Assembly: GCA_016188575.1 (NCBI GenBank)
Contig: JACPHN010000023.1
Location: 80,039-144,038, forward strand
DNA: 64,000 nt
Source of the DNA: Candidatus Schekmanbacteria bacterium
GTDB taxonomy: Bacteria; CSSED10-310; JACPHN01
Direction of reading: 5' to 3'
Numbering within the stretch: position 1 is the stretch's first letter; each line of letters opens with the position of its first letter. This document shows, piece by piece, positions 53,533 through 63,063 of the stretch. The position numbers and the translations under genes were made by a program. Below the pieces are notes generated by a model. The model was given only the letters and a program-made list of their open reading frames with translations. It was not told the origin of the DNA and ran no database searches.

Positions 53533-53823
53533 TGTCGCTCGGTGCTCAGGAGCACGTAGAGGATCCTACGCGTTTGCGCCGCGGCGGTGCTCTGGCCGTG
53601 CTGAAGCGCTCCGCTCCGCGTTTGCCGAGGGCTGTGAAGGTCAAGATGAGCAAGTGGCCAACCAGGAGCCGGAGCAAGTCTCCACCATCCGCACCCGCCC
53701 AGCGCCGCTGCGAATTCCGCTCGCTACCGGTTCTCGTACCCTAACCACCTCCCAACGCCTTTCAAGAAGGACTCGTAACCTATGGTTTCTTGACGCCTTC
53801 ATCTTAATCGCCCAGCATTGGGC

Positions 53824-54420
53824 CTAGCCGAAGATCTCGTCCACCAGGCAAGCGAAGCCGGGCAGGACGGAGCCGCCCTCGAGGGTCTCGCCGATGCCGA
53901 GGACGCGGGGGACCGTGGCGAGCGCGTAGACGGTGACGGTACGGGAGGCGGGATCGGCGATCCAGACGGCCTGGGAGCCGGCGGCGATCCAGTCGCTCGC
54001 CTTGTCGCGGACTTCACGCGCGCTGTCGTCGGGCGAGACGACCTCGACCGCCAAGTCGGGAGCGAATGGCCAGAAACCATCGGGAGGACCTTCCGCCGGT
54101 ACCCGTTCCGCACGGACGAACAGGACATCGGGAGCACGAACTCGGCCGTTGGGCAGCTTGCAGCCAACCTCACCGGTGCCAACCTCGCCAAGATTCCGCG
54201 ACCTTACGTAAGCGAGCAAGATTGCTGCTATCCAGACTTCGATTTTACCGTGCTTTGCTCCCGTAGGGCTCATTTCGACGATCCTGCCGTCGATGAGCTC
54301 GGAACGTCCGAGGCGGTGGGCGATGCGCTCGAATTCGCCGGCGATGGTGACGCGTTCTTGGATGGCGGGGGTGCTCAGGGTCTCGTCCTTTCGTGGGGCG
54401 TGCCAAGGCGAGCATAGCAT
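53824..54420 (-). CDS. Uma2-family endonuclease-like protein
   Basis: 198 aa, PD-(D/E)xK-type fold (DUF820). Motifs include RSELIDGRIVEMSPTGAKHG with the first Glu, VRAPDVLFV, PDLAVEVVSPDDSAREVRDKASDWIAAGSQAVWIADP; Asp, Glu and Lys of the core (PDV...EVVSP...DK) are present. These genes are abundant in accessory regions; cellular role unsettled. The ATG at 54420 is at the end of the frame; CTG at ~54378 after AAAGGA is another possible start. The gene stands alone, divergent from the toxin-antitoxin pair. Confidence 0.82.
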   Translation of the reverse strand: MLCSPWHAPRKDETLSTPAIQERVTIAGEFERIAHRLGRSELIDGRIVEMSPTGAKHGKIEVWIAAILLAYVRSRNLGEVGTGEVGCKLPNGRVRAPDVLFVRAERVPAEGPPDGFWPFAPDLAVEVVSPDDSAREVRDKASDWIAAGSQAVWIADPASRTVTVYALATVPRVLGIGETLEGGSVLPGFACLVDEIFG

Positions 54421-54534
54421 CGCCGTTTAGGCTGCGCGATAGCTCGCGAAGTATTGCCCGCCGGAGACTTCGAGCAGGTGGTGGTGCGGCCATTGGCGTA
54501 CCGTCGGCGCGGGGAAGAGAGTTGGCGCAGAGAC

Positions 54535-54573
54535 TTGCCTGAGGTGCGTCTATGGTGTATGGTAGTGACCATA
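54535..54573 (+). promoter_or_regulatory. Probable promoter/operator of the toxin-antitoxin pair
   Basis: TTGCCT (54535-54540), 17 nt, TATGGT (54558-54563) form a fair -35/-10 pair. The -10 lies in a perfect inverted repeat TATGGT-AGTG-ACCATA (54558-54573), and another TATGGT precedes it at 54551. This is a typical site for a ribbon-helix-helix antitoxin autorepressor. Confidence 0.55.
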
Positions 54574-54605
54574 GGTATCACAAAAACGAGTACTGGAGAA
54601 GCGCC

Positions 54606-54863
54606 ATGCCGATGAGAAAAACTTCGATTACGGTCGCTTCCGAGATCCTGGAAGCCGTGGATGCGGCGGCGCGTGAGCGTGGTGAATCGCGTAGCTGCTT
54701 CATCGCGCGCGTGTTGGGCGAGATCGCGCACGCGCAGCGGCAGCTCGAGATCTCCCGGCGTCTCGATGCGTTGTTTGAGGATCCGGCGGTTGTTGCCGAG
54801 CAGCAACGCATGACGGAAGATGGCGTACAAATGGCCTATCGATTACCGAGCGAGAGCTGGTGA
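54606..54863 (+). CDS. Ribbon-helix-helix antitoxin
   Basis: 85 aa. N-terminal RHH (CopG/MetJ-like) DNA-binding segment (TSITVASEILEAVDAAARERGESRSCFIARVLGE), then a charged C-terminal tail that should wrap the toxin. GGAGA lies before ATG 54606. Its stop overlaps the MazF gene start by 4 nt (GTGA), so it neutralises MazF and likely represses its own promoter at the upstream inverted repeat. Confidence 0.82.
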   Translation: MPMRKTSITVASEILEAVDAAARERGESRSCFIARVLGEIAHAQRQLEISRRLDALFEDPAVVAEQQRMTEDGVQMAYRLPSESW

Positions 54864-55207
54864 ACGTAATGCGGCAGGGAGAATTGTATTGGCTCAACTT
54901 TCCCGGCGTTGGTTCTGAACCAAGGTATCGACGCCCAGCGCTAGTAGTTCAACAGGACGCTTTCAATCGAAGCGCCATTGCGACAACGGTGGTTGCGGCA
55001 CTTACGTCCAATCTTCGGCTGGCGGAAATGCCGGGAAACGTGCGGTTGAAGAAGGGAGAGGGCGGGCTCGAGCACGCAAGTGTTGTAAACGCTTCGCAGA
55101 TCTATACGGTTGATCGCGGACGCCTTTCTGAGCCGATTGGTACACTGTCGCCAACACGCATGGCAGAAGTTTTGCGGGGCGTTTCCTTGGTGCTCGGTCT
55201 TTCCTGA
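54860..55207 (+). CDS. mazF: MazF/PemK-family mRNA interferase toxin
   Basis: 115 aa. MazF fold: RQGELYWLNFPGVGSEPRYRRPALVVQQDAFNRSAIATTVVAALTS with the catalytic Arg and Ser/Thr positions, and HASVVNASQIYTVDRGRLSEPIGTL. It cleaves mRNA at short motifs unless bound by the antitoxin encoded just upstream. The GTG at 54860 overlaps the antitoxin stop; ATG 54869 is an alternative. An ordinary type II module. Confidence 0.88.
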   Translation: MNVMRQGELYWLNFPGVGSEPRYRRPALVVQQDAFNRSAIATTVVAALTSNLRLAEMPGNVRLKKGEGGLEHASVVNASQIYTVDRGRLSEPIGTLSPTRMAEVLRGVSLVLGLS

Positions 55208-56033
55208 GCTCTTGCCAGGCGCGCCGTCGGCATGGCGTCGAACGGCGTCGACTGTCACGTCGGCACGACGGCCGTACACCGCACCCTTGCCCAATCGCCG
55301 CATTCCGGCCCTGGCATGGAATGTGCCTGGCAATCCGCAGCTCAAGGCACCCCAAACTCACGAGGAAGCGGCATGTCTGCCAACGGCGCACGCAATCACC
55401 CACACAGAATTCAAGCCCATCCCGGATTCCAGCTCCACCCGGATCTCCGGCAGTCGGGAACCTGGCGCCTCAGGTCAAGTTTGGGTCATCCTGTGCATCT
55501 CGGGCTCCCCGGTCACGAGTCATCTCGGGCTCGACAGGAGGGCGGCTGTCGACGGGAATGATGGGAATGCCCCGATTCCACAGGTTGGCGGCGATATCGT
55601 TCAACGTCGCCGCGGCGCCCCGCCACGCTGGATCTGGCCGCGCCAGCCGAGGCCGCCAGCGGGAAGCACGGAAGCTCAGGGCGAAGGGTCGCACAGGCTA
55701 CGGCCAAGGCGATTCTGATCGCCGAGTGGATCGCGGACCCAAGTCGATCGGGCTCCACGTCCCGCACTCGTCGAAGCTGGGCGCGGGGGTACGCGGGTCA
55801 ACGAATGGCCCCGGCTGACCATTATCCTCGACATCATGCACGTCGTCGGCTACCTGCGGGGAGCGGCCAACGCACTCCATGGCGAGGGATCCGCGGAAGG
55901 AAAAGGATGGGTGCAGACGCATCTTGGTCGAATCCTCACGGGGGGGGCTTCGTGATGCGCCTTCCGCGCAGCTAGTAGCCGAGCGGGCGAGGCATTCAGG
56001 GTGTCTTGGGTCCGCCGCCGCGCTCGGTGTTTC
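55208..56033. other. Gene-poor region of 826 bases
   Basis: No recognisable gene. On the minus strand 55470-55694 a fragment reads AAATLNDIAANLWNRGIPIIPV, coding-like but without a start, family or continuation; it may be debris of a lost gene. The rest shows frame-shuffled low-information translations. It lies between the toxin-antitoxin pair and the DehI-like gene and looks like decayed accessory DNA. Confidence 0.5.
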
Positions 56034-56882
56034 TCACCCGCGGGCCGTTGCCGCCATGAGCTCGAGCTGCAGAAGCAACCGCGGATAGAGCCTACGGAAC
56101 ACCTCCGCGAGGCGCGTTGCCTGCTGGCGCCGCAGACCGGAAGAAAAGAAAACGTCGTCGTCGAGCCGCAGCGGATGCGGCAACATCCGCGCCAAGATGT
56201 CCACCTCGCCAGCGATTTCGTCGCAGGCGGCGTCCATCGCCTCGTTGTAGATGGTCGCTGCGAGCAGCGGGGAAAAGTGCGCAAAGAATTCAGGAGCCTG
56301 GCTCAGATCCTGGTAGAGCTCGGGCGGCTCGGCAATCCCGGTTCTCCGTCCGAGGTCCGAGAGCAGCGGCCGCACCAGCGCCCCGCGCGGTTCAGGGGGG
56401 GCCAGAGGCGGCGGTCCCTCGACCACCGGTATCGCCTCCATGCGCTGGCTCGCCGAGGCAGGCGCCCCTGCCAGGACTGCCCCGTAGAGCAATTGGTGCA
56501 TCGCGCTCAGAGTGAGAACATAGGTTGGAAGCTGCCGGCGATGGCGGGCCATCGTCTCGCGCACGTATTCCGCTTCTCCGGATACCGGCACGAGCCCCGG
56601 TTCAGCCGGTGGCCCGAGCTCGGCGATCGCATCGCGGAGCTTCACGGCCTGCGCCACTGTCAACAACCGCACCCGGGCCGCGTAGTCCTCGTTGAGGCGG
56701 ATCCCAAAGTTGGGGCGAAGCTGCTCCCATAACGCGAGAAGAAACGTTGGATAGAGCGCGTAGCTGCGAAACACGAGCCCGACCCTGCGCACCCCGAGTC
56801 GCCGTCGAATATCCTCGAAGGTCTGTCGCAGCGCCCTGCTGTCGGGTATCTCTGGGGTAATCGGGATTGCTGGACGTCTCAT
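56034..56882 (-). CDS. DehI-like (group I haloacid dehalogenase family) protein
   Basis: 282 aa, predominantly helical. RRRLGVRRVGLVFRSYALYPTFLLALWEQLRPNFG and a second related half (PELYQDLSQAPEFFAHFSPLL...) recall the DehI family of D,L-2-haloacid dehalogenases, which are internal pseudo-repeats. The catalytic Asp/Asn residues cannot be confirmed by eye, so dehalogenase activity is not claimed. AGGA lies just before ATG 56882; the frame is open to 56981. It stands alone, divergent from hrcA. Confidence 0.55.
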   Translation of the reverse strand: MRRPAIPITPEIPDSRALRQTFEDIRRRLGVRRVGLVFRSYALYPTFLLALWEQLRPNFGIRLNEDYAARVRLLTVAQAVKLRDAIAELGPPAEPGLVPVSGEAEYVRETMARHRRQLPTYVLTLSAMHQLLYGAVLAGAPASASQRMEAIPVVEGPPPLAPPEPRGALVRPLLSDLGRRTGIAEPPELYQDLSQAPEFFAHFSPLLAATIYNEAMDAACDEIAGEVDILARMLPHPLRLDDDVFFSSGLRRQQATRLAEVFRRLYPRLLLQLELMAATARG

Positions 56883-57061
56883 TCTGTCCTGTTCCGGCCC
56901 GAGAGCTCGCCATCCTGGGGCGGGCTCACGCCTCACCGCCGGCCGGCGGGCGGTGGGGAGAGCCACCGTGGTCGCGCACAAGCATAGCGCCGGCGCCCGC
57001 GCTTGCGCCAGGACTGCTCGCGACCCGCATCCACCGCCTGTTTGGCTGCGAGCTGCGCGGA

Positions 57062-57192
57062 AAACGCATCAGGAAGCCCCCACCTCACGTCCCCCCCCAA
57101 GCGGGGGAGGGTCGGAGGGGGACGCTGTCGCGTCGACGCCGAGCAGGTGGTGGGTTCAGGGCGACCTTCGGCGGGTGCCTCGTGATGCGTTT
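57062..57192. repeat. MITE-like element with 10-bp terminal inverted repeats
   Basis: Ends AAACGCATCA (57062-57071) and TGATGCGTTT (57183-57192) are perfect inverted repeats, extending imperfectly to about 19 bp. It contains CCCCCACCTCACG, a C8/G5 palindrome region (57091-57110) and CAGGTGGTGGGTTCAGG (57144-57160), the inverse of the 17-mer at 13207-13223. It has no coding capacity, so it is a non-autonomous repeat. Confidence 0.6.
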
Positions 57193-57243
57193 CAGCATCG
57201 ACTTCAGGAAAGCGGGCGGGCAATCCCATCCGCGAATGCCGGA

Positions 57244-57271
57244 TTGACAGCTCTTTCGCCGATGATGTAAT
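57244..57271 (+). promoter_or_regulatory. Predicted hrcA promoter
   Basis: TTGACA (57244-57249), 16-nt spacer, TGTAAT (57266-57271). Both boxes fit the housekeeping sigma consensus, and GTG 57315 lies 44 nt downstream. No CIRCE is visible, so HrcA autoregulation through a classical operator is not supported here. Confidence 0.6.
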
Positions 57272-57314
57272 TTCTTTAAGTCTGTCTCGTCTCGTTCGTC
57301 TTTGGGAGCGAACC

Positions 57315-58379
57315 GTGGCCGTAGAGTCTTTAGACCCGCGTAGCTGCGCAATCTTGGACGCAATTGTCCATTCCTTCGTCACCGGGATCCAGCCCGTGGG
57401 CAGCCGCACCATTTCCCGCCGATACAACCTCGGCCTCTCTCCGGCCACGATCCGCAATGTCATGTCGGATCTCGAGGACGAAGGCTACATCATGCAGCCT
57501 CACACCAGCGCCGGTCGGGTGCCGACGGACAAGGGATACCGGTATTTCGTCGATCGCCTGATGGGTGCCCGAAATGTCAGTCAGCTCGACGCCCGTCTCA
57601 TTCATAACGGCATCAGCTCGGAATCGGACTGCTTTGACGACTTGATGGCGAGAACGACGGAGCTGCTCTCCGAAATCACCCAACACGCTTCCCTGATCCT
57701 CGCTCCGGCGCTGCGCGGCACCCCGCTGAAGCACGTGGAGTTCATCCAGATCCGCGGCCCAAAGATTCTGGCATTGTTCGTCGGCGCCGCGGGCATGGTG
57801 CGGGAGCAACTCGTCGTGCTCCCCGAATCCATCTCCCAGGACGACTTGAGCCGGGTTAGCAGATTCGTCAACGAGCGCTTCGAGGGCAAGACGCTTCACG
57901 AGATTCGCGACGAGCTTCTGTTGATGCTGAGCGAAGAACGCGTCCAGTACGATGACCTGTTTCGCAAGGCCGTCAGCATCAGTGCCCAGGCGTTCGCCGA
58001 CGCCGAACCCGGGACCCAGAATGGCGACAGAATCTACATCGGCGGTCAGAACCGTCTGTTCGATCAGCCGGAATTCGCCGATGCCGCCAAGATTCGTCAG
58101 CTCTTTCAGGCACTTGAGGACAAGCAACGCCTCGTGGAGATTCTATCCCAGTGCTTGTCCCAACAAAGCGACGTCACCGTAGTCATTGGTTCCGAAAACC
58201 CGGAGGCCTTTGCGGACGTCAGCATTGTTTCCGGCACGTACAAGAGACAGGACAAGGAGCTCGGAACGATCAGCGTCATCGGGCCCACGCGAATGGACTA
58301 CTCCAAGATCGTCTCGCTCGTGTCCTACGTCGCCAAGCTGATTACCGAGCTCTTGAGCTCACCGGAGCGAGAATCGTGA
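57315..58379 (+). CDS. hrcA: Heat-inducible transcription repressor HrcA
   Basis: 354 aa. N-terminal winged helix (ISRRYNLGLSPATIRNVMSDLEDEGYIMQPHTSAGRVPTDKGYRYFVD, ~33-82) and GAF-like domain with the IGSENP motif near the C-terminus (VVIGSENP...) typical of HrcA. It represses heat-shock operons by binding CIRCE, folded with help from GroEL. GTG 57315 has GGGAG 7 nt upstream. dnaK and dnaJ follow, but grpE, often between hrcA and dnaK, is absent. Confidence 0.94.
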   Translation: MAVESLDPRSCAILDAIVHSFVTGIQPVGSRTISRRYNLGLSPATIRNVMSDLEDEGYIMQPHTSAGRVPTDKGYRYFVDRLMGARNVSQLDARLIHNGISSESDCFDDLMARTTELLSEITQHASLILAPALRGTPLKHVEFIQIRGPKILALFVGAAGMVREQLVVLPESISQDDLSRVSRFVNERFEGKTLHEIRDELLLMLSEERVQYDDLFRKAVSISAQAFADAEPGTQNGDRIYIGGQNRLFDQPEFADAAKIRQLFQALEDKQRLVEILSQCLSQQSDVTVVIGSENPEAFADVSIVSGTYKRQDKELGTISVIGPTRMDYSKIVSLVSYVAKLITELLSSPERES

Positions 58380-58463
58380 GATAGCTGGTGCTCAGTCCGG
58401 AGAGTCTTGCATATCTGGTCGTAGAGGCGCGACGACCGCTTCATCTAACGTAGAGGTAATTTC

Positions 58464-60284
58464 GTGGGAAAGATCATTGGCATCGATTTGGGGACGACGA
58501 ATTCCTGTGTCGCCGTTGTCGAAGGCGGCGCTCCGCAGGTTATTCCCAATGAGCGCGGTGGCCGCACCACCCCGTCCATCGTGGCCTTCACTCAGGACGG
58601 CGAGCGCCTCGTCGGACAAATCGCCAAACGCCAGGCAGTGACCAATCCGGAGAACACCGTGTTCTCCGTAAAGCGCCTCATCGGGCGAAAAGCCAAGAGC
58701 CACGAGGTGCAGATCTTGTCTGAGCATCTCCCCTATCGCATCGGCGAAGCCTCCGGAGGGGACGCCTGTGTGCGCTTGGGGGATCGCGACTACTCCCCAG
58801 CCGAGATCTCGGCGTTCATCCTGCAGCAGCTTCGGGCGTACGCCGAGGACTTTCTGGGCGAGCCAGTCCGCGAGGCCGTGATCACGGTGCCGGCCTACTT
58901 CGATGATTCGCAGCGCCAGGCCACCAAGGATGCCGGACGGATCGCTGGGCTCGACGTGCTTCGCATCATCAACGAACCCACCGCCGCGTCGCTCGCCTAC
59001 GGCCTGGAGCGCGAAAAATCGCGCCGGACGGTGGCCGTGTACGATCTCGGCGGCGGCACCTTCGACATCTCCCTGCTCCGCCTCGGAGACGGCGTCACCG
59101 AGGTGCTCGCCACCAACGGCAACACCCACCTCGGCGGCGACGATTTCGATCGCCGCATTCTGGACTGGCTGATCGAGCAGTTCATGGACGAGCACGACAT
59201 CGACCTGCGCCGCGACAAGATGGCTCTGCAACGCCTCCGCGAGGCGGCGGAGAAAGCCAAGTGGGACCTCTCGACGTCGACGGAAACCGACATCAACCTC
59301 CCGTTCATCGCCGCGGACGAGCGCGGTCCAAAGCATTTCAGCGCCACGCTCGATCGCGAGACTTTCGAGAAGATGACCGATGAGCTGCTGCAGATGACCA
59401 TCGACCCCTGCCGGCAGGCGCTCGACGACGCTCGCCTCACCGTCGACAAGATCGACGAGGTCATTCTCGTCGGGGGTCAGACCCGGATGCCGCGCGTGAT
59501 CGAGCTAGTCAGCGAGTTTTTCGGGCGCGACGCGTGCCGCGAGGTCAACCCTGATGAGGTCGTCGCCATCGGTGCGGCCCTGCAGGCCGGGATCCTCGGC
59601 GGTGAGGTCAAGGACCTTCTGCTGCTGGACGTAACGCCTCTGAGCCTCGGGATCGAAACCCTGGGCGGCATGTTTACTCGCCTCATTGATCGCAACACGA
59701 CGATCCCGACAAAGCAAAGCCAGGTTTTCTCGACCGCGGTGGACAACCAGTCCGCGGTCGAGGTCCACGTGCTGCAGGGCGAGCGGGAGATGGCGGCCGA
59801 CAACCGCTCGCTTGGCCGCTTCGAGCTCGCTGGCATACCGCCGTCACCGCGCGGCGTTCCGCAGATCGAGGTTACCTTCTCGATCGACGCCAACGGCATC
59901 GTCAACGTGTCCGCAAAAGACCTTGCGAGTGGTCGTGAGCAGACCATCAAGGTTACGGCACGCTCCGGCCTCACCGAGATAGAGATCCAACGTCTCGTCG
60001 CCGAGGCCGCCCATTTCGCGGATCAGGACGATCAGCGCAAGCAACAGGCTGGCCTGAGAAATCAGCTCGAGGGCCTGATCTACACGACCGAGCGGTCGCT
60101 GAGCGGATACCGCGACGTCATTGACGTGTCGCTGCAGCAGGAAGTGAAGGACGCGCTCGTTACGGCGCGGGCCAAGCTATCCGAAGCCAAGACGGAGGAC
60201 ATGCAGCGGGTGCTCGACTACCTGCAGCAGCTTTCCGCAAAGATCACCGCGGTCATTTTTGGTGGCAAGCAGGCCAACGCCTGA
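58464..60284 (+). CDS. dnaK: Chaperone DnaK (Hsp70)
   Basis: 606 aa. Nucleotide-binding domain: [17 protein letters not shown] (~4-20), [42 protein letters not shown] and [12 protein letters not shown]; interdomain linker [16 protein letters not shown]; substrate domain to the end. The usual Gly/Asp-rich tail with EEV-like terminus is missing; the protein ends [16 protein letters not shown] about 30 residues early. GTG 58464 follows GTAGAGGTAATTTC. It works with the DnaJ encoded 35 nt downstream; GrpE must be elsewhere. Confidence 0.95.
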   Translation: MGKIIGIDLGTTNSCVAVVEGGAPQVIPNERGGRTTPSIVAFTQDGERLVGQIAKRQAVTNPENTVFSVKRLIGRKAKSHEVQILSEHLPYRIGEASGGDACVRLGDRDYSPAEISAFILQQLRAYAEDFLGEPVREAVITVPAYFDDSQRQATKDAGRIAGLDVLRIINEPTAASLAYGLEREKSRRTVAVYDLGGGTFDISLLRLGDGVTEVLATNGNTHLGGDDFDRRILDWLIEQFMDEHDIDLRRDKMALQRLREAAEKAKWDLSTSTETDINLPFIAADERGPKHFSATLDRETFEKMTDELLQMTIDPCRQALDDARLTVDKIDEVILVGGQTRMPRVIELVSEFFGRDACREVNPDEVVAIGAALQAGILGGEVKDLLLLDVTPLSLGIETLGGMFTRLIDRNTTIPTKQSQVFSTAVDNQSAVEVHVLQGEREMAADNRSLGRFELAGIPPSPRGVPQIEVTFSIDANGIVNVSAKDLASGREQTIKVTARSGLTEIEIQRLVAEAAHFADQDDQRKQQAGLRNQLEGLIYTTERSLSGYRDVIDVSLQQEVKDALVTARAKLSEAKTEDMQRVLDYLQQLSAKITAVIFGGKQANA

Positions 60285-60319
60285 ACGGCCCGTGCCGCCG
60301 CACCCGGAAAGAAGGGGGC

Positions 60320-61474
60320 ATGCCCAGGTCCGACTACTATAAGATACTCGGGCTTGCCCCTGGAGCGTCGATCACCGAAATCAAGCGGGCCTACCGTAAA
60401 CTCGCGCACCGCTACCACCCGGATAAGAATCCGGATGACCCGTGGGCGGAGGAGCGCTTCAAGGAGGCGACCGAAGCGTACCAGGCGCTCATCGGCAACG
60501 GTGAGGGGGCGGGCGGCGGCGTTGGGCGCGGCGGGCGCGCGGCGCCGCCCGCAAACGGGCGCAGCGGGCACTCCTACGAAGACCATTACGAAAGCTCCGC
60601 CGAATGGCGCAGCACCTTCGACTCGGATCGACGCAAGCGGCGAAAGCCAAGGACCGATCGACATGTTGACCTGGAAGTCGATCTGCACGTGCTGGTTTCA
60701 CAAGACCCGGTGGCGGTGCGGGTCAGCCGCCTCGAGAAGTGCCCGCGCTGCGACGGCGGTGGCGCCGAACCGGGGACGGCGCTCAGCGCCTGCCCCACGT
60801 GCTATGGTCGCGGCACGTATGCGATTCAACAGGGGCTGTTCAGCACGTACAAGGTGTGCGCCCATTGCTCGGGAGCGGGGACCCTGATCGAAGTGCCGTG
60901 CTCTTCCTGCCACGGACTCGGCGGTATCGAAACGCAGCGAACGCTGAGCATCCGCTTTCCGGCCGGCACCAGCGAGGGCGCGCAGCTCAAGCTCGCTGGC
61001 CAGGGCGACTGGGATCGAGACGCGCGGGAGTGCGGCGACCTCCACGTGCGCCTCCGGATTCGCCGTCACGACCTGTTTGAGCGAAAAGGGGCCGACATCG
61101 CCCTGGAGCTCCCGGTGGGCTTTCCGCTACTCGCCCTGGGCGCCACCGTCACCGTGCCGACGTTGGCAGGCGAGAGGCAACTGCGGATCCCGCCCGGGAC
61201 CCAGAGCGGCACGATGTTTCGGCTCCGTGGCGAGGGCTTGCCGCGCCGCGACGGTGCGTCGCGCGGCGATCTCATCGTGACGCTCAAAGTCGACGTCCCG
61301 GAGAATCTCAGCCGCGCTCAGCGCGAGGCCCTGGAGCAATATCAGGCGGCCACGGCTGCCAGCGATGATACGGGGATCATGCCGACACCGGCCGGGCGCG
61401 GCGTTCGCCACCTGATCAGGCGCCTCGTCTCGGTTCTCGTGCCTCCGCCCCCACCTCCAGGGCCGCGGAGCTGA
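60320..61474 (+). CDS. dnaJ: Chaperone DnaJ (type I Hsp40)
   Basis: 384 aa. J domain (~1-65) with HPD (HRYHPDKN), a Gly-rich linker ([17 protein letters not shown]), zinc domain with four C-x-x-C-x-G-x-G motifs ([32 protein letters not shown]), then the client-binding C-terminal domains. It stimulates DnaK ATPase and delivers clients. It ends with a short Pro-rich tail ([12 protein letters not shown]) not typical of DnaJ. ATG 60320 has AAGGGGG upstream. Confidence 0.94.
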   Translation: MPRSDYYKILGLAPGASITEIKRAYRKLAHRYHPDKNPDDPWAEERFKEATEAYQALIGNGEGAGGGVGRGGRAAPPANGRSGHSYEDHYESSAEWRSTFDSDRRKRRKPRTDRHVDLEVDLHVLVSQDPVAVRVSRLEKCPRCDGGGAEPGTALSACPTCYGRGTYAIQQGLFSTYKVCAHCSGAGTLIEVPCSSCHGLGGIETQRTLSIRFPAGTSEGAQLKLAGQGDWDRDARECGDLHVRLRIRRHDLFERKGADIALELPVGFPLLALGATVTVPTLAGERQLRIPPGTQSGTMFRLRGEGLPRRDGASRGDLIVTLKVDVPENLSRAQREALEQYQAATAASDDTGIMPTPAGRGVRHLIRRLVSVLVPPPPPPGPRS

Positions 61475-61476
61475 GC

Positions 61477-62226
61477 GTGAGCCGCCTGCCGCGGATCCCC
61501 CTGCCAGACGGCGTGCTCCCCGCGTCCGGTCGGCCACGCCTGCTGCCGGAGGACGAGCACCACCTGCGAGCAGTGCTGCGGATCCGCCCAGGCTCTCGCG
61601 TCTGCTTCTTCACCGCGGCTGGATGCGAAATCGAAGCGACGGTCACCTGTCTTTCGCCGCTCACGGTGGCGCCGGTGGGCGCGCGTGAGCTGGACACCGA
61701 GCCGGCGGCGGTGGTCGTGCTGCACCCCACGGTGCTGCGGCCGGGGTTCATGAGCATGATTATGGAGAAGGCAACCGAGCTCGGTGCGGTAGCGGTCGAG
61801 CCGATCGTAACCGAGTGGTCGGTCGCTGCCTCGGCGCGCGGTGCGGAGAAGGAGGTGCGCCGGTGGGAGCGGATCGCACGCGAAGCCGTCAAACAATGTG
61901 GTCGCTCACGCGCGCCGCGAATCGCCTGTCCCGAAGCTTTGGAAGCGTGCCTACGCCACGTTCCGCCGCGGGACCTGCTGATCGTGCTTCATCCAGCGGC
62001 CGGTGAGCTGCCGCCGGCAGCACCGGACGACCGCCTGGCCGCAATCCTTGGCGAGAGCGGCCTGCGGCTTTTCATCGGGCCCGAAGGGGGGTTTTCCTCC
62101 CGGGACATTGCCTTGCTGGCCGCGCATGGCGCGGTTTCCTGGCGCCTGGGGCCCCGCATTTTGCGCGCCGAAACGGCGGCGGTTGCGGGTCTGGCAATTC
62201 TGCAACGGCTGCTCGGAAACCTGTGA
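61477..62226 (+). CDS. rsmE: 16S rRNA (uracil(1498)-N3)-methyltransferase RsmE
   Basis: 249 aa SPOUT methyltransferase. N-terminal PUA-like domain (EDEHHLRAVLRIRPGSRV) then the trefoil-knot domain with MIMEKATELGAVAVEPIVTEWSV, FIGPEGGFSSRDIALL and WRLGPRILRAETAAVAGL, the SAM-binding knot. It methylates U1498 of 16S rRNA with SAM. GTG 61477 is 2 nt after the dnaJ stop; dnaJ-rsmE is a widespread gene pair. Confidence 0.93.
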   Translation: MSRLPRIPLPDGVLPASGRPRLLPEDEHHLRAVLRIRPGSRVCFFTAAGCEIEATVTCLSPLTVAPVGARELDTEPAAVVVLHPTVLRPGFMSMIMEKATELGAVAVEPIVTEWSVAASARGAEKEVRRWERIAREAVKQCGRSRAPRIACPEALEACLRHVPPRDLLIVLHPAAGELPPAAPDDRLAAILGESGLRLFIGPEGGFSSRDIALLAAHGAVSWRLGPRILRAETAAVAGLAILQRLLGNL

Positions 62227-62391
62227 CGAGCTGCCGGAGGGTGCGGCGGCCCTGACGGCGGGGGCTCCTCGGCCGGCTGACAGGTCCGGGCCGTTGCACT
62301 TGGACATGGGGGATGCGGTCGAAGGGGTCGTCGAGTGATGGAAGGAATGGCGGTGGCCGCATCTTCCTTACACCTGAGGCCGCTACGATAG

Positions 62392-62411
62392 GGGCGCGAT
62401 GAATCGCGTCC
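62392..62411. repeat. REP-like palindrome (degenerate)
   Basis: GGGCGCGAT-GA-ATCGCGTCC: core arms CGCGAT/ATCGCG are perfect, the outer pairs include a G-T. Same core as 17939-17960 and 34853-34874. It lies downstream of rsmE. Confidence 0.65.
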
Positions 62412-62460
62412 GCTCACCGAAGCCTGCGGCGGGAAAAAGTGTAAAGGACGAAACCGGACA

Positions 62461-63063
62461 TTCGGCCGACGCCAATCCTGGGCGCCCGACTCCCGGCTCG
62501 CGCTTCCCAACCGAGCGATCTGCGCAGCGCGGCGTAAGTTCCGACCACAGTCGAATAGCTCAGCGGCCTTGCGTTCCCTCCTACCAAAAAATGCTCATGC
62601 GTTCGGCTCGGATGATACCGATCCCGATGCTCGGCGTAACGGCTCAGCGCGGCAACGGTACTGGGATCGGTACGAGGCGGCTCTAGCGGAACTTGGTCTC
62701 GACGATCCGAATGATGGGGCCACGGCGGTCGACATCAGCCTCGACCAGGGCCAAGGCTTCCGAGATCCGCAAGCCTGTGCAAGACAAGAGACCGAACAGG
62801 GTAGCATAGGTCCAGGGGCGTAGCCCCTCGGGTGGATTCAGCTGACGAGCGGCATGGATCAGATCTCGGATCTCCTGGTCGCTGTACACGTAAGGGGTGG
62901 AGCGATGGCGGGGCGAACCCATCAATCCGGCTGGCGGCACCTGGGTAGCAGAGTCGAAATCCAGCAGTTGTTCTCCCTGGCGGAGAAGTTGGGCACCAAG
63001 CATACGTCGGTGGGTCAGGTATTGCCCGACCAGGCTGACCATGGTGGGCGGCTGACTGCTCAT
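62461..63063 (-). pseudogene. Decayed tyrosine recombinase (RIT-type, downstream member)
   Basis: Opens ATG 63063, overlapping the upstream recombinase stop by 4 nt. It codes MSSQPPTMVSLVGQYLTHRR then HIYSDQEI-like PYVYSDQEIRDLIHAARQL and LLSCTGLRISEALAL. About 60 residues expected between GEQLLDF and SATQVPP are missing. After IIRIVETKFR a TAG (62685-62683) replaces the Lys codon expected in ETKFRKSRLVP, and a frameshift follows near 62670; in the shifted frame PSTVAALSRYAEHRDRY and LSYSTVVGTYAALRRSLGW continue the family pattern. It is therefore inactive. Confidence 0.68.

Larger units (their letters stand above)
56883..57314. other. Intergenic region upstream of hrcA, 432 bases
   Basis: Contains a 131-bp element with terminal inverted repeats (57062-57192) and the hrcA promoter (57244-57271). 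No gene is seen. No CIRCE-type TTAGCACTC/GAGTGCTAA inverted repeat is present. Confidence 0.65.

Noticed and set aside
55470..55694. Coding-like minus-strand fragment (AAATLNDIAANLWNRGIPIIPV)
   Set aside because: Looks protein-like over ~30 residues but has no plausible start, family or continuation; not enough for a gene call.
57200..57314. CIRCE operator upstream of hrcA
   Set aside because: I looked for TTAGCACTC-N9-GAGTGCTAA and found no such inverted repeat here or between hrcA and dnaK.
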